Assembly (NCBI RefSeq): GCF_050436995.1
Contig: NC_134745.1
Span: forward strand, 15,004,001-15,068,000
Direction: 5' to 3'
From: Anticarsia gemmatalis
Taxonomy: Eukaryota; Arthropoda; Insecta; Lepidoptera; Erebidae
DNA: 64,000 bases
The notes under the pieces were generated by a model. It did no database searches. It saw only the letters and a list, made by a program, of their open reading frames with translations, and was not told the DNA's origin. The position numbers and the translations under genes are program-made. Each line of letters starts with the position of its first letter. Position 1 is the stretch's first letter. Below, in pieces: positions 11,601 to 26,600 of the stretch.

Positions 11601-14600
11601 AATAGGCACAACTTGAGCATTTACCAGTACAAATTTAATAATTTATCGGTAACCCAGTCGACTACCCTATTATCCCGGTATTCAAAATTAAAAAAGTACC
11701 GTATAAATATTGATTAAACTCGTAAAGACTACTTTCGCGTAGAATGAAGAAAGCGTAGGAGATTAAACTCAAAGGACTTTTACTCTATTATATACATTTA
11801 AGTTTGTCTTACCTCCTGCCAAAGTGTGTGTATCAGCTCTGAAGGTGACCCGTTCTACTCCGGCGTCACTGTACGCTTCCACACACAACTCGTACCATGT
11901 GGCCGGCGTCAGCTCGCTCACCACGTGGCTTGCTGAACTAAGTCCATCGCCCACCTGATAACATGAATTGTAGATAAAATTGTGTGCTTAAGCATCGTTT
12001 GAGTTCTAATCCTCCAAAGCTGTAAAAAGATAAACTTTGTAAAAGTGCGCTATTTTAAAATAGGTGAAATAAAAACCACTTGGAAGTAGACATTTGAAGT
12101 GTCCGATAGTCAGAGTTTATCGCTTTTTGAGGAATGCAACTTATGTCATGATAAATTACTGTTGATGTCTGTCAAACAATATACATATTGATTTTAATGA
12201 TTTATTCAAATGCTCAGTTGTTGGTCATGTTACCTTTATCCAATGTTCAGAGCCCGCTCTCCGATACGATACTCTGAATCCAAGTATGGGACAGCCGCCG
12301 TCTCTCCACGCGTAGAAGTTAATCTTTATTGCCGTGGAGTTCATGTGCACGTGGTCTTCTGGTTTCGGAGGCTTTGGACCTGAAAACGACCAATGAAAAC
12401 CCTAAATTAATTATAAAGGTTTGCCAGGATTTTGCGCTTTAAAAATGCTTTTCTTATAAGGTAAGCAAAGCGGGTCTTACAAATAGAATTTTGTTTGTTT
12501 CATAATTTTGGGAATTCATCTTATTACATTTAGATCATTATCATCTTGCAATATGGCGTTATATTCAATTTGTACTATTTCTATTTCGACTCCTAAATTC
12601 GAGAATGATCCACTTACGTCCTCCTCTCGTAGTAGCAGTAAGCACTTCACTAGGTGGTCCTATAGAGATCTTGTTCCGTGCTTGTATCTTGGCATTGTAC
12701 GTGGACCCACACTTGAGCATGTCCATCACGTAGTTCGTGATTTCAGGAGACAGTTCTACTGTGTGCCAGTCGGTCTCTGACGCTTGTTTGTAGTGGAGGA
12801 GGTAGCCTGTTGAAGAAAATAAAATATAACATTAATATTAGTTAATCTTGTATTGTAACAAGCAAAGAACAAGTCGATAATTCTATAAACAGTTCTTAAA
12901 ATGAAGAAATGTCCTCAATCCTTTCTTAGCTAGCAAGGTGGACTCAAATCTTAACTCTTGCTCCCTTTTGGGAGGGTTTCCTTGCCCAGTAATGGAACAA
13001 TGGCTTTTAGTTACTTAAACAAGACGAGTATAGGCTAAGTGCAAATAAATGAATGAAATAAGGAATGTTGCGTTATTGTAATGTCATACCTAATATAGGC
13101 TCTGCAGTGTCTCCAGGTAGCTGCCAATGCAACTTGATGCTGGAAGTCGTTGTGTATTGTAATGATAGCGCAGGCGCCGCGGGAGGCAGGATAGCTACCA
13201 CCACATACACTATGGAATCTTCACCGATTGTATTGCTGGCTGTGCACGTGAAGTTGCCGGATGATTGTTCGTTTACTTCTGCAATAGAAAAACAAATCAT
13301 GCTGTAAGAATTGTTAAGCAAAACTTGATTGATTTCTCATCAAAGTTAGTATTCTGTTTTTGGCGTTTTTTATTGAAACTAGTGGCGAATATGCTATTAT
13401 TTGTAATACTTTGTAAAAGTCAGAGTGAAGGGTAATATTTATCATTAACTCTAAGATAAAGAGTAGTTTTGTTAGTTGCTTTCGTCAGTAGCAATTACTT
13501 TTTTTGGAAAGTGAGACAATTAAAATAGTCAGCCACATACCTCGTATATGTAAATGTCCGCTATGTGTGACTTGATAAAACTGATGATGTGTGACGGGCA
13601 CTCGCGCGTGCTGCCAGCGAGAGCGTGGTGCGGGCGCCCCCACACACGTGCAGGCGAGCAGCGCCGCACGCCCCGCTCCCACTGATACCCAGCGACCGAA
13701 CGAGGCTATTCGTGCTGGAACTGTACAAAAAACAAACTAATTGAAGAACTGCATTATAACTTTTAAACTTAAGCGTTGCATGTTTAATATATAATAGGAT
13801 ACGGGAATTAACGCGCACGAGCATTTCACCTCGAAATGCGTTTTGGCGCAGGTTGCACTCGCCGTGGTCACAGGTTGACTGAACTCCCGTATCCTATTAT
13901 GTACTGCATTATTTTTGATAAACCTACGTATTTATTCGTTTTTTTCGTAACGCATTTCTTATTTCCGTAATAAGATAAAGATAGGCGAAGAACTAAGATC
14001 CTTTTAAGGTGTAATGTAAACATAGCATTGATCTTACGTGTCAGCATCTTAAATGCTACAAAGTACAGTTAGACTGTACCTAAAGAATATTGGAAGAAAG
14101 AAGCGGAAATTTGGATTTTCTAGAAATTTCTTACAGTTTTACTTGCAGTTAACAGTAGAGATATGAGGTACTTACTTCTTGAACTAGGTCCTTGTCCCAC
14201 CACAAGCGTCGACTCGCCTTCCCCCGACCCTGTGGTGGCTGACACCCAGAACTCGTACAACTGATTCTCCATGAGGTTCCGCACTTGAAACATTAGCTCG
14301 TCAGCTTTCTTGTCTGCTGGTACCGTGAAACTGGAGTGCTTGCCTAACCTGAAGGCAAAAAGAACGAGAGTTAAAGTCTAAACTATCATGGTTTGTATAC
14401 ATAATATTAAATTACTAAACGGTAGCTCGATTACCTATCACTATCGACTACTGACCAGCCAACAATCAAGAAATTTTGTATGAAAATATGATCAGCGCCT
14501 GTGACGGACGTCGTCGGAACTAATTTTGTAGTACACTTTAAATGTCAAACTTTCGATACTCGACTGCAACGACTATATAGAATACCGCTACTGAGGTGTG

Positions 14601-17600
14601 TAGAGACGTTCTAAAAAAGACAAAAAAATCTAGCGTTGTAAATCTAACTAGGTTTTAAGAAAGAAAATAATTAATAAGTTTACCTTCCCGCTTCTCTGTA
14701 GTAGACCGTGTAATGAGATATAACTCCATTTGGGTGTAGAGGTGGCAGCCAGCTCACAAGCACTGAATCGCTAGAAAACGCCAGAGCTTTGATCTTCTCT
14801 GGTGCTGATGGTACTGTACAACACGACGTTGAATTATAAGTGTACATGGGATAAAAACTACAGAAAAAGACAATAGCTGTTTCAAAAAAATTATCGATAT
14901 TGTGTAATATTATAATGCAACAGGATTTAGATGCATGCATGCAGGATTGAAATAAAAAGGTTATCCTATTAGTTTAACCGACGTTTCGATCGAATTACAT
15001 CCGCCGCGCCAAGGTAATTTTCAATCGCGTTTAAGACCCTTTGTATTATCATGTTATGTGAACAAATTAAGATATTTTAATCGGTATGTGAATTTATTTT
15101 CCTATAAGCGGTTATGTTTAGCAGTTTTTAAACGTACCATCTTCCTCAGTCATACAATAGACCGCTGGACTTCTCTTCCCATCGCCCGCGTTGGTGAAAG
15201 CCAGGACTTGAATAGAATAGTTCGTGTATTTTCTTAGAGTGTGAAGGTAAGTGTCGGTTGTAGTCACTCGTTTTATCTCGCCTACATCCACTGAAACAAT
15301 TGAAAAACATAATATAGATTTGAATACCAGCAAAGATTGTACTGTTAGTTTAAGTCAACCATTCACTTGTAGAACTTACAATGTAGATAGATAAAAAAGA
15401 CAAAGGAATGGTTTCCCTTCACCTTTGGTTTCGTTTTATGGTTATTACAATTTACATATACATATAGTAGGTAGTACCTATAAGAGTATTAAAACCTAGT
15501 AAGTATCTATCGTGAAGTATGGCAATCTGATCAGCGCCTCTAATGTGTTTCGTAATTTCATTTAATTTGATTTGTTTAAACATAATATTATTTGTTTAGA
15601 TACATTTAAACATTTTGGCAGTGCCCCGCAAAATCGTGCAATTGGATTGACTGCGGTGAGAACTGTCATAGTGCATTTAATTTAAAATAGACATTTTTTT
15701 CTGTAATATCCTTTACTCACCATGTTCAGTAGTCAAAGGAGAATAAACAACTTTATATCCTTGTATGAGTCCGCCGTGCTGTCCGATGGGTGGTGGGTTC
15801 CAAGACACCTTCATGCTGGAAGACGAGAGCGGGGAGCAGGAGACTCTCGTTGGGGGAGATTCTGGCACTGGAAGTAAAGGTAGACAGTCACATTATTGGA
15901 AACGTGTGTTAAGCAAGGGTGTTGGAATAATACTAAATCAAGTTTCAAGCCTGAGGATTGTGCCAGCAAATGTTTATTTGTGGTTAAAACGTCGGTCTGG
16001 AAGCTGGTTTTTGAAGGCAAAAGTAAGCACAGATCACAGTTGGGCACTATTAAGTTACTTCATCTTATTGCAGGGCTTATTTTTTGTGATTGCTGATATT
16101 TTTTAACTTATAAAATGTTCCCCACCTCCTTCTAAAGTAGTAGCAGACACAGGTGATGATGCTGGTCCGGCGGCTACGCCATTGAACGCTCGCACGCGCA
16201 CTTCATACCGCGTAAACTTTCTTAGAGCCGACAGACTTAGCTCCGTGGCTGACCATCCATTTACAGTTAAAGTTCTGGAAAGAATAACATTTAAAATATT
16301 AACTAAGGTGATAAACTACAACTTCGACAGAAAATATAGAAAACGCGTCAAATTATCACATCGACAGTAACACTGGGCATATGGCATCAACAATATGAAA
16401 TACTACAAAGTAAAGCGGAATAGTAGCTTGAAGAAATCTTGTTATTACCTGCTAGCATTCCTCATAGTCGGTGAAGCTGGACTGACTTCAGTACATGTAA
16501 CTGAATACCCAAGCAACTCTCCATGCCATGCATCTCTTGGTGGTGGTCGCCAGGACACGTGGAGCTCTCCCGGCCCTCCGGGAGTTACGTGGACGTTGGT
16601 CGGTGCTTCTGATGGAGCTGAGGAACAAAGAAATACCAAATGTATTTTTTTTTGTTTTTTAAAAAGACAGCTGCCGCACTAAGAATTGCTCGTGTCGCGG
16701 GGACTTTTACAAATATACAAACAACGGACACAAATTACAATCAGACCCGAAACAATTTATTTGTGGATTGTACAAATAATTGTTTCGTGTGGGAATTAAA
16801 ACCATGACCTCCCGATGCAATGGTAACGGCGCGACGACATAAACCACTGCGCCACGGAGGCAGTCAAAAGATATTTAATAGTAAACAACTGAATGGTCTA
16901 AGAAACAGATGACATCCTGTTGCTCGAAACATAAGCATCTCAAGAAGTGTAAAAAGTATTTGACACGTCATCGGTTTTTTTATTTTAAAGTTAAGTGAAA
17001 TAAAATGAGGACTTACCTTCTTCTTGGGTCTTGACAACGACAGGGTCTGTATAAGCACTCCTGTCTATCTGGTTGATGGCTGCTATTCGTATCATGTAGG
17101 CCGTATGTGGTTTTAGGCTGCTCAGCAGAGCTTCATAGTGGACGTCCCCTTTCTTTGTTAAACTGAAATGGGATGAAACAAAACTCATTCTACTCATTTG
17201 AAGATAAAAATTTGGATTGTTCATTTTAGAATTCTGAATTTCTGCCTAATTGTTTAGTGCTTTGGACGGATTGGATTCTTCTGGAGTCACGTTCTGTGTT
17301 ATAATTAAGATGTAAGATAAGTTTAGTAGCTTCGTGTTATAAAATCAAATCGAAAATGTATAAAAATATCAGTCGTTCTTGCTTTCTGACGGTTTCAATC
17401 ATACATAAGTGTATGTAAGTGTTCTTTTAAACACTAACTTGAATTAAAAGATAGACTTGTACTCACGTGACATGCGAGTGTGCGATCCCATGGACGGACA
17501 CATTGAGCGTGACAGCGGCATCCCACTGGTTGACTCGTATCGCTCCCTGCGCGGACAGCGCGCAGTACTGCAGCGTGTAGCCCACCAGCGGACTGTTGCC

Positions 17601-20600
17601 GTCGAAGCCCTGGCTCCAGGACAGACGGACTGCGCGGCTGAGGATCTCCGTCACGGATAGAGAGTGGGGGGTGTCGGGTTTTTCTAACAACAAAACGATT
17701 TTATTAGCAAAACTGTTAAAGCTTCAAAACTGTTAAATATTGTGGTAAGAACATCTACCAAGCTAGTCTTTTCGTCCAGTTATGCTGAAGTTGACTTCCA
17801 GTTTCACCGGATACCAGTATTTTACATAAAGTGACTGCCTATTGGACCTCCACAAGACCACAACCCAGTTACCGGGGTTATAACACAATACTCTTTGGCA
17901 AGACTGGTTGACAGACTTTCAAGCTTGTGACTACTGTTAACCACTGACAAAGGCAGTTAAGAACATAATAAAGAACTATTAGGCACGTATTTCTTAAGCA
18001 ATAAGTTTGTTTTTTGTTTTTCAGGTAAAAGAGATAATGAAACAAATTTTTGGTAGGTACCAATAAATAATCTGAGTTCTAATGTCACAAGATTAAAGTT
18101 AAAGTATAACACGCGAAAGTAAAACATTTACCTTTTACAGAACTCTTGAAGAGACATTACAATTGTAAGACATGTTCCTTGCATAATTAAATACCGCACT
18201 TAAAGAAATTAGCGTCACAGAATCCTACTCTCGACCGAGATGATATTTGGTTTGCTAAGCCCTTAGACTTCGTGAATATTTTAAATGTCTGTATGTAGCT
18301 TCAAACATTAAGGAGTGGTTTTAAATGAAAATTCTCCTTATACTGCTACTTTATGTTTTCAATAGACAACTGAATTGACGCCTAGCTTGATTGTTTTATG
18401 TTCCAAAATAAGCGCTGCTTTAAAAATAATTTATTCCAAAAATAAACTGTTATTTGAGAGGGTACGTCAAAATTAACTACTGTTAATATAAATATAGATA
18501 TACAAAACCAATCAGCGGGTAAGGGGGCGTCCATAAATTACGTGAGTATTTTTTTTTTAATTCAACGTAAGATCAGACGAGATTTCACTCGGCCCCCTCT
18601 TTCCCTTAAACACTTTACGTTTATTTGTGGAATAGTAAATAATCATTGACAAAAATCGAGCTTTTCAGTACATTTCTGTATTGGTCTTACCTTGGACGGA
18701 AAGATAAATATAATGGTCGCTGTGTCCGTACGCGTTGACAGCCTGGCATTTGTACACGCCCGAGTCTTGGCGGTCCGCACGGCTGATGTACAGCTGAGAC
18801 CTTAAACCACTATCAGTCTTTGCTTCGGAGATGCTTAACCTGTAAGATAGAACCAAGTAGTTAAATGCCGTGAGCATCGGTGTCTACGAACGTCATTGAA
18901 AATAGCTCGTTTCTCTACTGGTATCGGCTACCGACAACAGGCTAGTCATCGAGAAATTTTGTATGAAAATCTGATCAGCGCCTCTAACGGTCGTCGCGTC
19001 GTAGTAACTATTTTGGCAGTACATTTTAAATGTCAAACCTTCGATACTCGACAGTACCCACTGCAGAGAATCGCGTTACAGTACATTGCTGTTTGACGTA
19101 ACGTGTTAATCAATGTAGTAGGAGATGACGAGGTGTAACCTCGCGCGCAGCCTCGAGAAGATTGTCGTGTTCTATATATGTATATTAAAATTTGTTATTA
19201 GTTCGTACTTTTCATGCACAATCATGTGTACGATTTTCTTACCTATAAGTATTAAGATCTAAGTGATTCATGTTGTGTGCCCACGTGACTCTGATGGGGC
19301 TGTCGCCGCGCACGTCGCACACTAGCGTCGCAGGCGCGTCGCGGCGCGCTGTCATGTTGTGTGACGTCAACTCAAACCGGGCAGGCTCTGTTAATAACAA
19401 GACAAAAATCATTAACCGTAGTAAAATAGCATTCTAAAAACTAACTGATAGATTAGGACATAGATTATAGTACAATATTTTCAACCAAAACTTCGAGAAT
19501 CTCTGAAATGTATATTATATAGGTAATTTAAAATGTTGAGTTAGTAAAGTCCCCCCCGCACTTGGCCAGCATGGTGGACTCATGGCTTAGCTCTTCATTC
19601 TAGATGGGATCCCTTGCCAAGCAGTGGGACATTGACGGGTTACATTTATTTATTAGTGTCGTCAAAAGTAGTCGTTAAAATAATTATATATTTATTGTAG
19701 TTTCATACCATTGACAGCCACGAAAATTGTTTTGGTGAGTGCAGATCCCACACCATTCTCAGATTTGCACATGTAGTTCCCTTCATCATAGGGAAGTGCT
19801 GACTCAATCCACAGAGTTCCATTGGACAGGAATTGGAATCTTCCACCTAGGTTTACTAGAGGCACGTAGTCTGTTGATGACCCTGCATAAACGCGAAAGA
19901 AAACAAGTTTACAAAAAATTATAAAACCGGCAATTAAAATACTTTTGTTGTATGAGATCCATTTTTTTTAGAGTTTTGAGTATTTTTTGTTTAAGCGGCA
20001 ACAAAATCCTATCCAACCTGATTCTTGAGATACAACCCGGTGACAGTCAGGCAGACAGACAGATCACGAAGTTTCAGTAATAGGGTACCGTTTTTACCCT
20101 TTGGATACGGAACCCTAAAATATTGCAATGTCTGACTCCACGTTGCCATGATGATGTAAGCTTTATCAACATTAATTTACCTGTGCTTTTATTTGTAAGA
20201 TATTAAAACCTGATAATTATATTCGACTTACTGAGCTTATTAAAATCGGTTCAAGCTTTTAATTCACCTAGGATTGTATAGACGTTATTTAAATTTGATT
20301 GTAACCAAACCCAAAAAACAGTGGCAAATTACTGGTTCAATTACTAACCTCTTTGTTTCAACCAAGTAACTTGAGGACTTGGTGAACCTGTAGTCTGACA
20401 GTGTAGTGCCAAAGCTTCTCCAGCCAGAACTGCTTCGTCCTTAGGTTCCACTACCCATTTGGGTGAGACTGCAGCGTGCAAGCAAGTGGAGAACGGTTAT
20501 TTCTGTATCGAATACATGTTTGTTAATTACTTTTGGTACAAATGTGTGATTGAGCAATAGAGTGTTAGAGCTCTATATAAAGACGTCGTAAAATTTAATG

Positions 20601-23600
20601 TAAGCATAGTCCTGTAAATTTTAATTATAATTAAATAAGTCCCAATTTTGGTTCATTTGTATCTCGAATGATGACACCAAGACAGGCTCCAAAACTTTCA
20701 AACATTTTAAAAAGAATGTTATCCGTTCTAGGTTTTCACAATTTTAACAATGTTTTACCTTATAACTCGGCAGCAAAACATCGCTACAAAAATAAAGTCC
20801 TTTTTATTATTATCGTTCACTTGTATCCCAGTTGTGAGCTTATTTAAAAATATTATTAAAACAAAACATTGCAATCGAGATAGTTTCATTTTGAAACTTA
20901 TTTTTATCATCCAAGTTTTCCACAATCTTAACAATATTTTACCTTTTACGTCGGCAGCAAAAACATCGCTATAAAAATAAAGTGCTACTCTAGTTAAAAA
21001 TATGAGAAGTTGCCCGTTGTTTCTTGTTAAAATATTGTCGTCTGGTCCCATTACCACGGTTATATTGCCATTTTGTCGTTATACCTCATACCTCCTATGG
21101 ATATCAGGCAATTTCGGAGATAGAACAATGCCAAAACCTTTTTCTTAATCTATATTTACAATATTAAACAGTTCTGGTAAGACAATCACATCATAGAATA
21201 ATGAATAAATGCTTAACTTCAATATTCTTAAACGATTCACGGAATAAAAGTCTTATAAACAAAATTTACCGTTTCGTAAGCCATCTGAAATCCGACGCTG
21301 AGCAAAACAAAAATGTTCAACCATTTATACATTTGTGACAAAAAATATTTGCTGTTGAAATTAAATGTGCGCTGTGAATAAAGTGCTCATAAAAAGTGCA
21401 TTTATTTCCAATGACATGCATTCAAATTGCGCGATATGAATGCAAAACTCGGTAAAATGAAATTTGAACGCATTAATTTTTCCATTAAACAAAATCGTAA
21501 CTTTTTTCGACGAGTTTGACTTTAATAACCGCAATGTGAATAGCCATTGTTTCGACACTTTTTATGGTAACAAATCTACTGAAAATACACAATGTTATTG
21601 TAGTTTAGTGATCCTGCAAAGGAATCAGCTCATAATAGACAAAATAATGACAATTCAGTGCACGGTGCAAGCGTGATTAGCCTCAGTGATGATGGAAGCG
21701 CGGTTGTGGGCAAATAGCTATTGTATTCGTTTGTATCGTACTTGGTATTATACAATATTTTAATCCACACGTTCTTTCTCTCTTACATTTTAATAATTTG
21801 TTCTACATAAATTGCAATTTTTGACGTGCTGCTAAACTCGTTAACATAAACTTCACAGCAGACAACACAAAAAATTGTTAAGACTATAAATCAGTCACAT
21901 TTTAATCGTGGCTGACTTTGATAATTTAACTTTCAGATTTTCTTCGGAAGCTAAAGTTACCGAAATTTGAGGTAAGTTAGGAATTTCTTTAAATACAATT
22001 TGAATACGGACTTCATTTTTCATTTATTAGAGGGAAATGCGAAGCGTGGAATATTTATTTGGTCTCGTTTCAGAAATATTGGGTAGATGAGCAGTGGGAT
22101 TCATTTGCTGGGTAGCAAAAGTTTTGCATTATTCATATTAATGGTTGTTGTACGAAGTTAGAAATATATTGAAAGAAAGAAAGATTATTCATCCATTGAA
22201 ATATGGCATTATGGCTTTAAAAGATAACATAATAAGATAAGACAAATAGGGAATGATGTAGCGCAGAGTTAAGTCTAATTCTAATGAGCAGAATTTACTG
22301 TGCTACCATCCACCTGGTCACTTAAGACTACAGTGGATATCTCTTTGATGTAGTCGTTTGAGAGATGGCCTGCCCTCCCTCCCCGCGCTTCCCCATCAGT
22401 TTCATATTCATGACAGTGCTCTGGTGCTTGGTGCATATTGACATGGCGGTTACCTTTCACCACCAGTTCGGCGGTATAGTTAACCTTGGCCGCGGTATTC
22501 GAGGCCACGCAAGTGTACAGCCCGCTGTGTCGGGCCGACACCTCTTTGAATACGAGATTGCTGAAAAAATCAGCACCTCGCTCTTCCACCTATATACAAC
22601 CAGGCCGTGTTGAGGATATTTTTTATGTTATTATTTATATCCTGAAGATTTTAGACTTGATTCTTGAAGAAACTGAACGTAAGATCTGCTAAACATTTTT
22701 AAATTTTTCGTCAATCATCAATAAAAAAGTTTCATCAATTTGTCAGTGTTCAAGAATCATTTCCTCAATCTCAGATAATACATAGTAAAGTTAGTGTAAC
22801 TGACCTGTAAGCTAGAAGGAATGGGTGCGTTGTCCTTCAGCCAAGTGAAGTGTACGGGCATGTCTCCGGAGGTGACGCTGCAGCTGACCTGAGCCCGCTT
22901 GCCTTCTTGCAAGTTAGCGGAGAAGGAAAACGGCTCGATTTCTGGTGGATCTAAGTGAAGAAAAAACGACCAGGTTTTATTTTGACTAAGAATTTTATGG
23001 CATTGAATTTGTGAATTATTTATATTTGGAATAAAATGTATTGTTCTTTTTAAAAAAAACTATTCGTTAATAATAAACCACTAATTTTGGCAAGAACATG
23101 GTAGATAAAAGGTTCTATGATGATTATCAAAATATTCGAAATAGTATCAAAACAGAAACGAAATAAAGCAGTTTATTATAGAACGAAAAATATTAAAATA
23201 AAAACAAAATATAAAAAATTGAGAAAAGAACATAGAAAGCATATAACATGCGGAGCGAAGTCGCGCTTCATTTCGTTGATTTCTACAACAACATTCGCAG
23301 ACGAAACAAACATCTAACTTCAAACTTTATCTTTACTATAAAAAATACATCTTTTCAATAAAAAAAATCTTCACTCACTGCTAACAACAAGCTGTAATTC
23401 CCTCCTGGCTATTTCTCCATGGGGCCCCATAACAGCGCAGGTGTAGGCCCCCGCATGGGACGGCTCGACCCGGGACACGCGCAGGGCCCCATCGATACTG
23501 TTGTCCCATTCAATGGGATTACCGTCACGTTCCCATTTCACTGAACTGAAAGGTAAGGGAAAGTTTAGATAACTACGAAAGCAGCTTTTTTCCGTTATTG

Positions 23601-26600
23601 TGGGTATTTCGAAAATTTCACGACACCGGGTACCTATTTTTTTATTAGCTCTTTATGTGTCCCACTGATGGGCAAAGGCCTATAAAGGCCTGAGTACCTA
23701 CTTAAAGAAAATTATTTTAGTTCGCGTGTAGTATAATACGTTTTTTTTATTATAAACTGCTGACTGTTATAATAATATGTATTTCCAAACCAATTGGGTA
23801 CTTCAAGTTCAATTTACATCTTTAATAAGTGCTTGTCGTTTGAATACCAAACATGCTACTTTCTCTAATGTAAATTATTCTTGGGCCAAAATAAAACACA
23901 TTCGGGAGTTATATTTCGGGATCATAAAATTATAGAAACTCGCTCCCATAAATCTAATTTAGTAATTAACCTATTTAAGACAAATCTCATTCAGTGCGAT
24001 TAGATTAAATTCGGATGCCGGGAGGCACGATTTATCAAATCAAAACATCCCGTAAAATTGAATTTCTTCCATAGACGGTTTCTATAGAGGGTGAAAATAT
24101 TGCCATCAACTCACATTTGGAAGCAAATGGTATTAATAATTATGTAGATAATAATATAGATTTATTTTTACAAGCACTAGTCCCAAAATCCATGTTATGA
24201 CGACACACTGCCGACTTGACATACTAGTGATGATAATAAACAGTTTGAATGATACTCACCTAATGGGATAGCCAGAATAAGGACAATAAAGAACCAGCTC
24301 TCGACCTGATACGGCCCTTATAGGTCCAATGGATCTTACGTAAGGCGGGCCTGCAAAAATGCACTTATTTAAAAACCTATCAAGTTATAATATGGTTCAG
24401 AAGCAAGTCTCATAGTTTAGCATCTAAACTATGACAGGCGGTCAAGTCTTTCCTTTTTTCATTGAAGAAAACCTCCAATCAAGATAAATGTATATGTAAT
24501 TACCGTAAATATTGAGTCTGGATGTATGTGACACTTCTCCCAATGAGTTGGCAGCTCTGCAAGTATACAGGCCACCGTCTTCCGATCTCACGGCTGAGAT
24601 GTTCAGGTAACTGACGACGTCGTTGGTCTTTGTCGCGAATTGTTCCACGCTGTATCTGTCCCCAAAGAACAGGTCATATGACAGCTTTACAAAAATTCCA
24701 CATAACTTTAGAATTAACGTACGTAATAAACTAAAGAATTAACTCTTTTAACCTCCCACTACTTGTTCACATAATAGTACAATGTAACGGGTCTTAAACG
24801 CGATTGATAATTATTAGGATACCTCATTTGTTTAGTTCGTGACCACAGTTGATGTGATTTGATTGAAACGTTGGGTATACATAATTAAATAAGGTAAGTA
24901 ACCTATTCTTTAATTTTCAATCGCGTTCAGCATTATAATATTATGTAGTCTTAAGAAAGTAAACAACATTAAAAGTATTAAAAGTATTGAGCCTGTTTTG
25001 AGGGTTATGTGTGTTATATAAGAAAGTATTTCACCTGTGTCCTCTCGCCATGGTATTCAAAGGCTGTCCATCCAACATCCAAGTGAAGTGAGGAGGGGGA
25101 GATCCAGCCGCTGAACATTTGAGGGTTACCACTTGACCAGCTCTCAAGACTTGTTCTATGAAGGTGTATTGGAGTTCTGGCGCTGTATCTAGAAAGAGAG
25201 ATAAAAATTATGTAAGGGGAGGTTGGAATTTTGTTTCAACATGGTTGCTGCAGTCGAAAAATACGACTTTAAAATATTTTTTTATGTAGATACCTATTTT
25301 ATTTAATACGGTGTTATTGGTGGAATTATGCATAAAAAAGAAGGTGAGGTTGGAGACATTGGCATGTCTGAGTATTAAAAGCTTCTTTGGACTCGATAGA
25401 GGCCAGATTTGTTTTGAATATATTTTTTTAAATGTTACTTGATAAATAATTAGGTTTGATCCTTACCTCCTAACCTCAGCTCCGCGCTGGCTTGCGCCGA
25501 ATCCCTCTCATTCCTGGCCATGCATTGATAAACTCCTTTATCAGCTCTATGTACTGAGGATATCACGAGCTGTTCCCCATTGTTCTGAACCCTGACTCTT
25601 CCACCAGCTACACCAGCTCCTAGTGGGATGCCGTTGTGAAGCCATTCCAGGCGTGGTGCTGGCCAGCCGCCCCATGTGCAGTTGATGATGGCTGTGCCTC
25701 CACTGTTCACTACCTATGGAAAAAAAACCTTCATTCATATGTTCGCTAATTTCAAGTGCACTAAATTAGTAGTACCTATACATCGATTAACAAATAATCT
25801 TGTTACCAGAGGTTATGCAGAGATAGCCGAGTGCTATAAGTTGGCATCTCCCACGCAAGTGGACGACGGTTCGGACCCGCAGCAAAACACCAATAACTTT
25901 TCGAAGTTATGTGTGTACTAGAAATTATTATCACTTGCTTTAACGGTGAATGCCCATGCCTAAAATGTGTATAATACGTTTGAAGGCTTGCAAAGTCCCC
26001 AACCCGCATTTGAAATCAATTTTCAAGATCGAGTCCACTTGAACTAAATACCTGGATGCTAACATTCAGGTATTTAGTTCTTGCTTATAGCAAAGTAAAT
26101 TATGTTTTTAGTCCCTGAGGATATCATAATAGCCCTTGTTAACTCAAAGAAAGATGGATTTGATTACGTTCATTAGATAATGAATGACCAGGTTGATACC
26201 AGCAGATTATTCACAGCAATAGGTCACGAAGCTCCAAATCCGTTTCCGATAGCAATAAAACCACAGCGGGGTGACAGTGACAAAAACTTCTAGCGTGCAC
26301 CGAACATGGACAAAACGGTCGGTTAAAACTTAAAACAGTGGTTCGTCACTAGGGTTGCCAGATGACTAGGATTTCCAGGATTGTCCCGGAATTTTGGGTG
26401 CTGTCTCATGTCCAGTCATTTTACTTGGCTGTCCCAGAATTAGAAAATACTAGTTTTTACGAAGTTGCGATACTATGTCTACAAAAGTCAAACTAAAAAC
26501 CTTTTTTTTTCATAAAATAAATATCAGGTGACACTCACACACGGTCATTTGATTCCAAACGCAGAGCTTGTACTATGGTAACCAAATAACTGATAAACAT

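Noticed and set aside
20755..21057. 100-codon minus-strand frame in the Ig7-Ig8 intron
   Set aside because: It spans both copies of the tandem duplication and has no recognisable domain.
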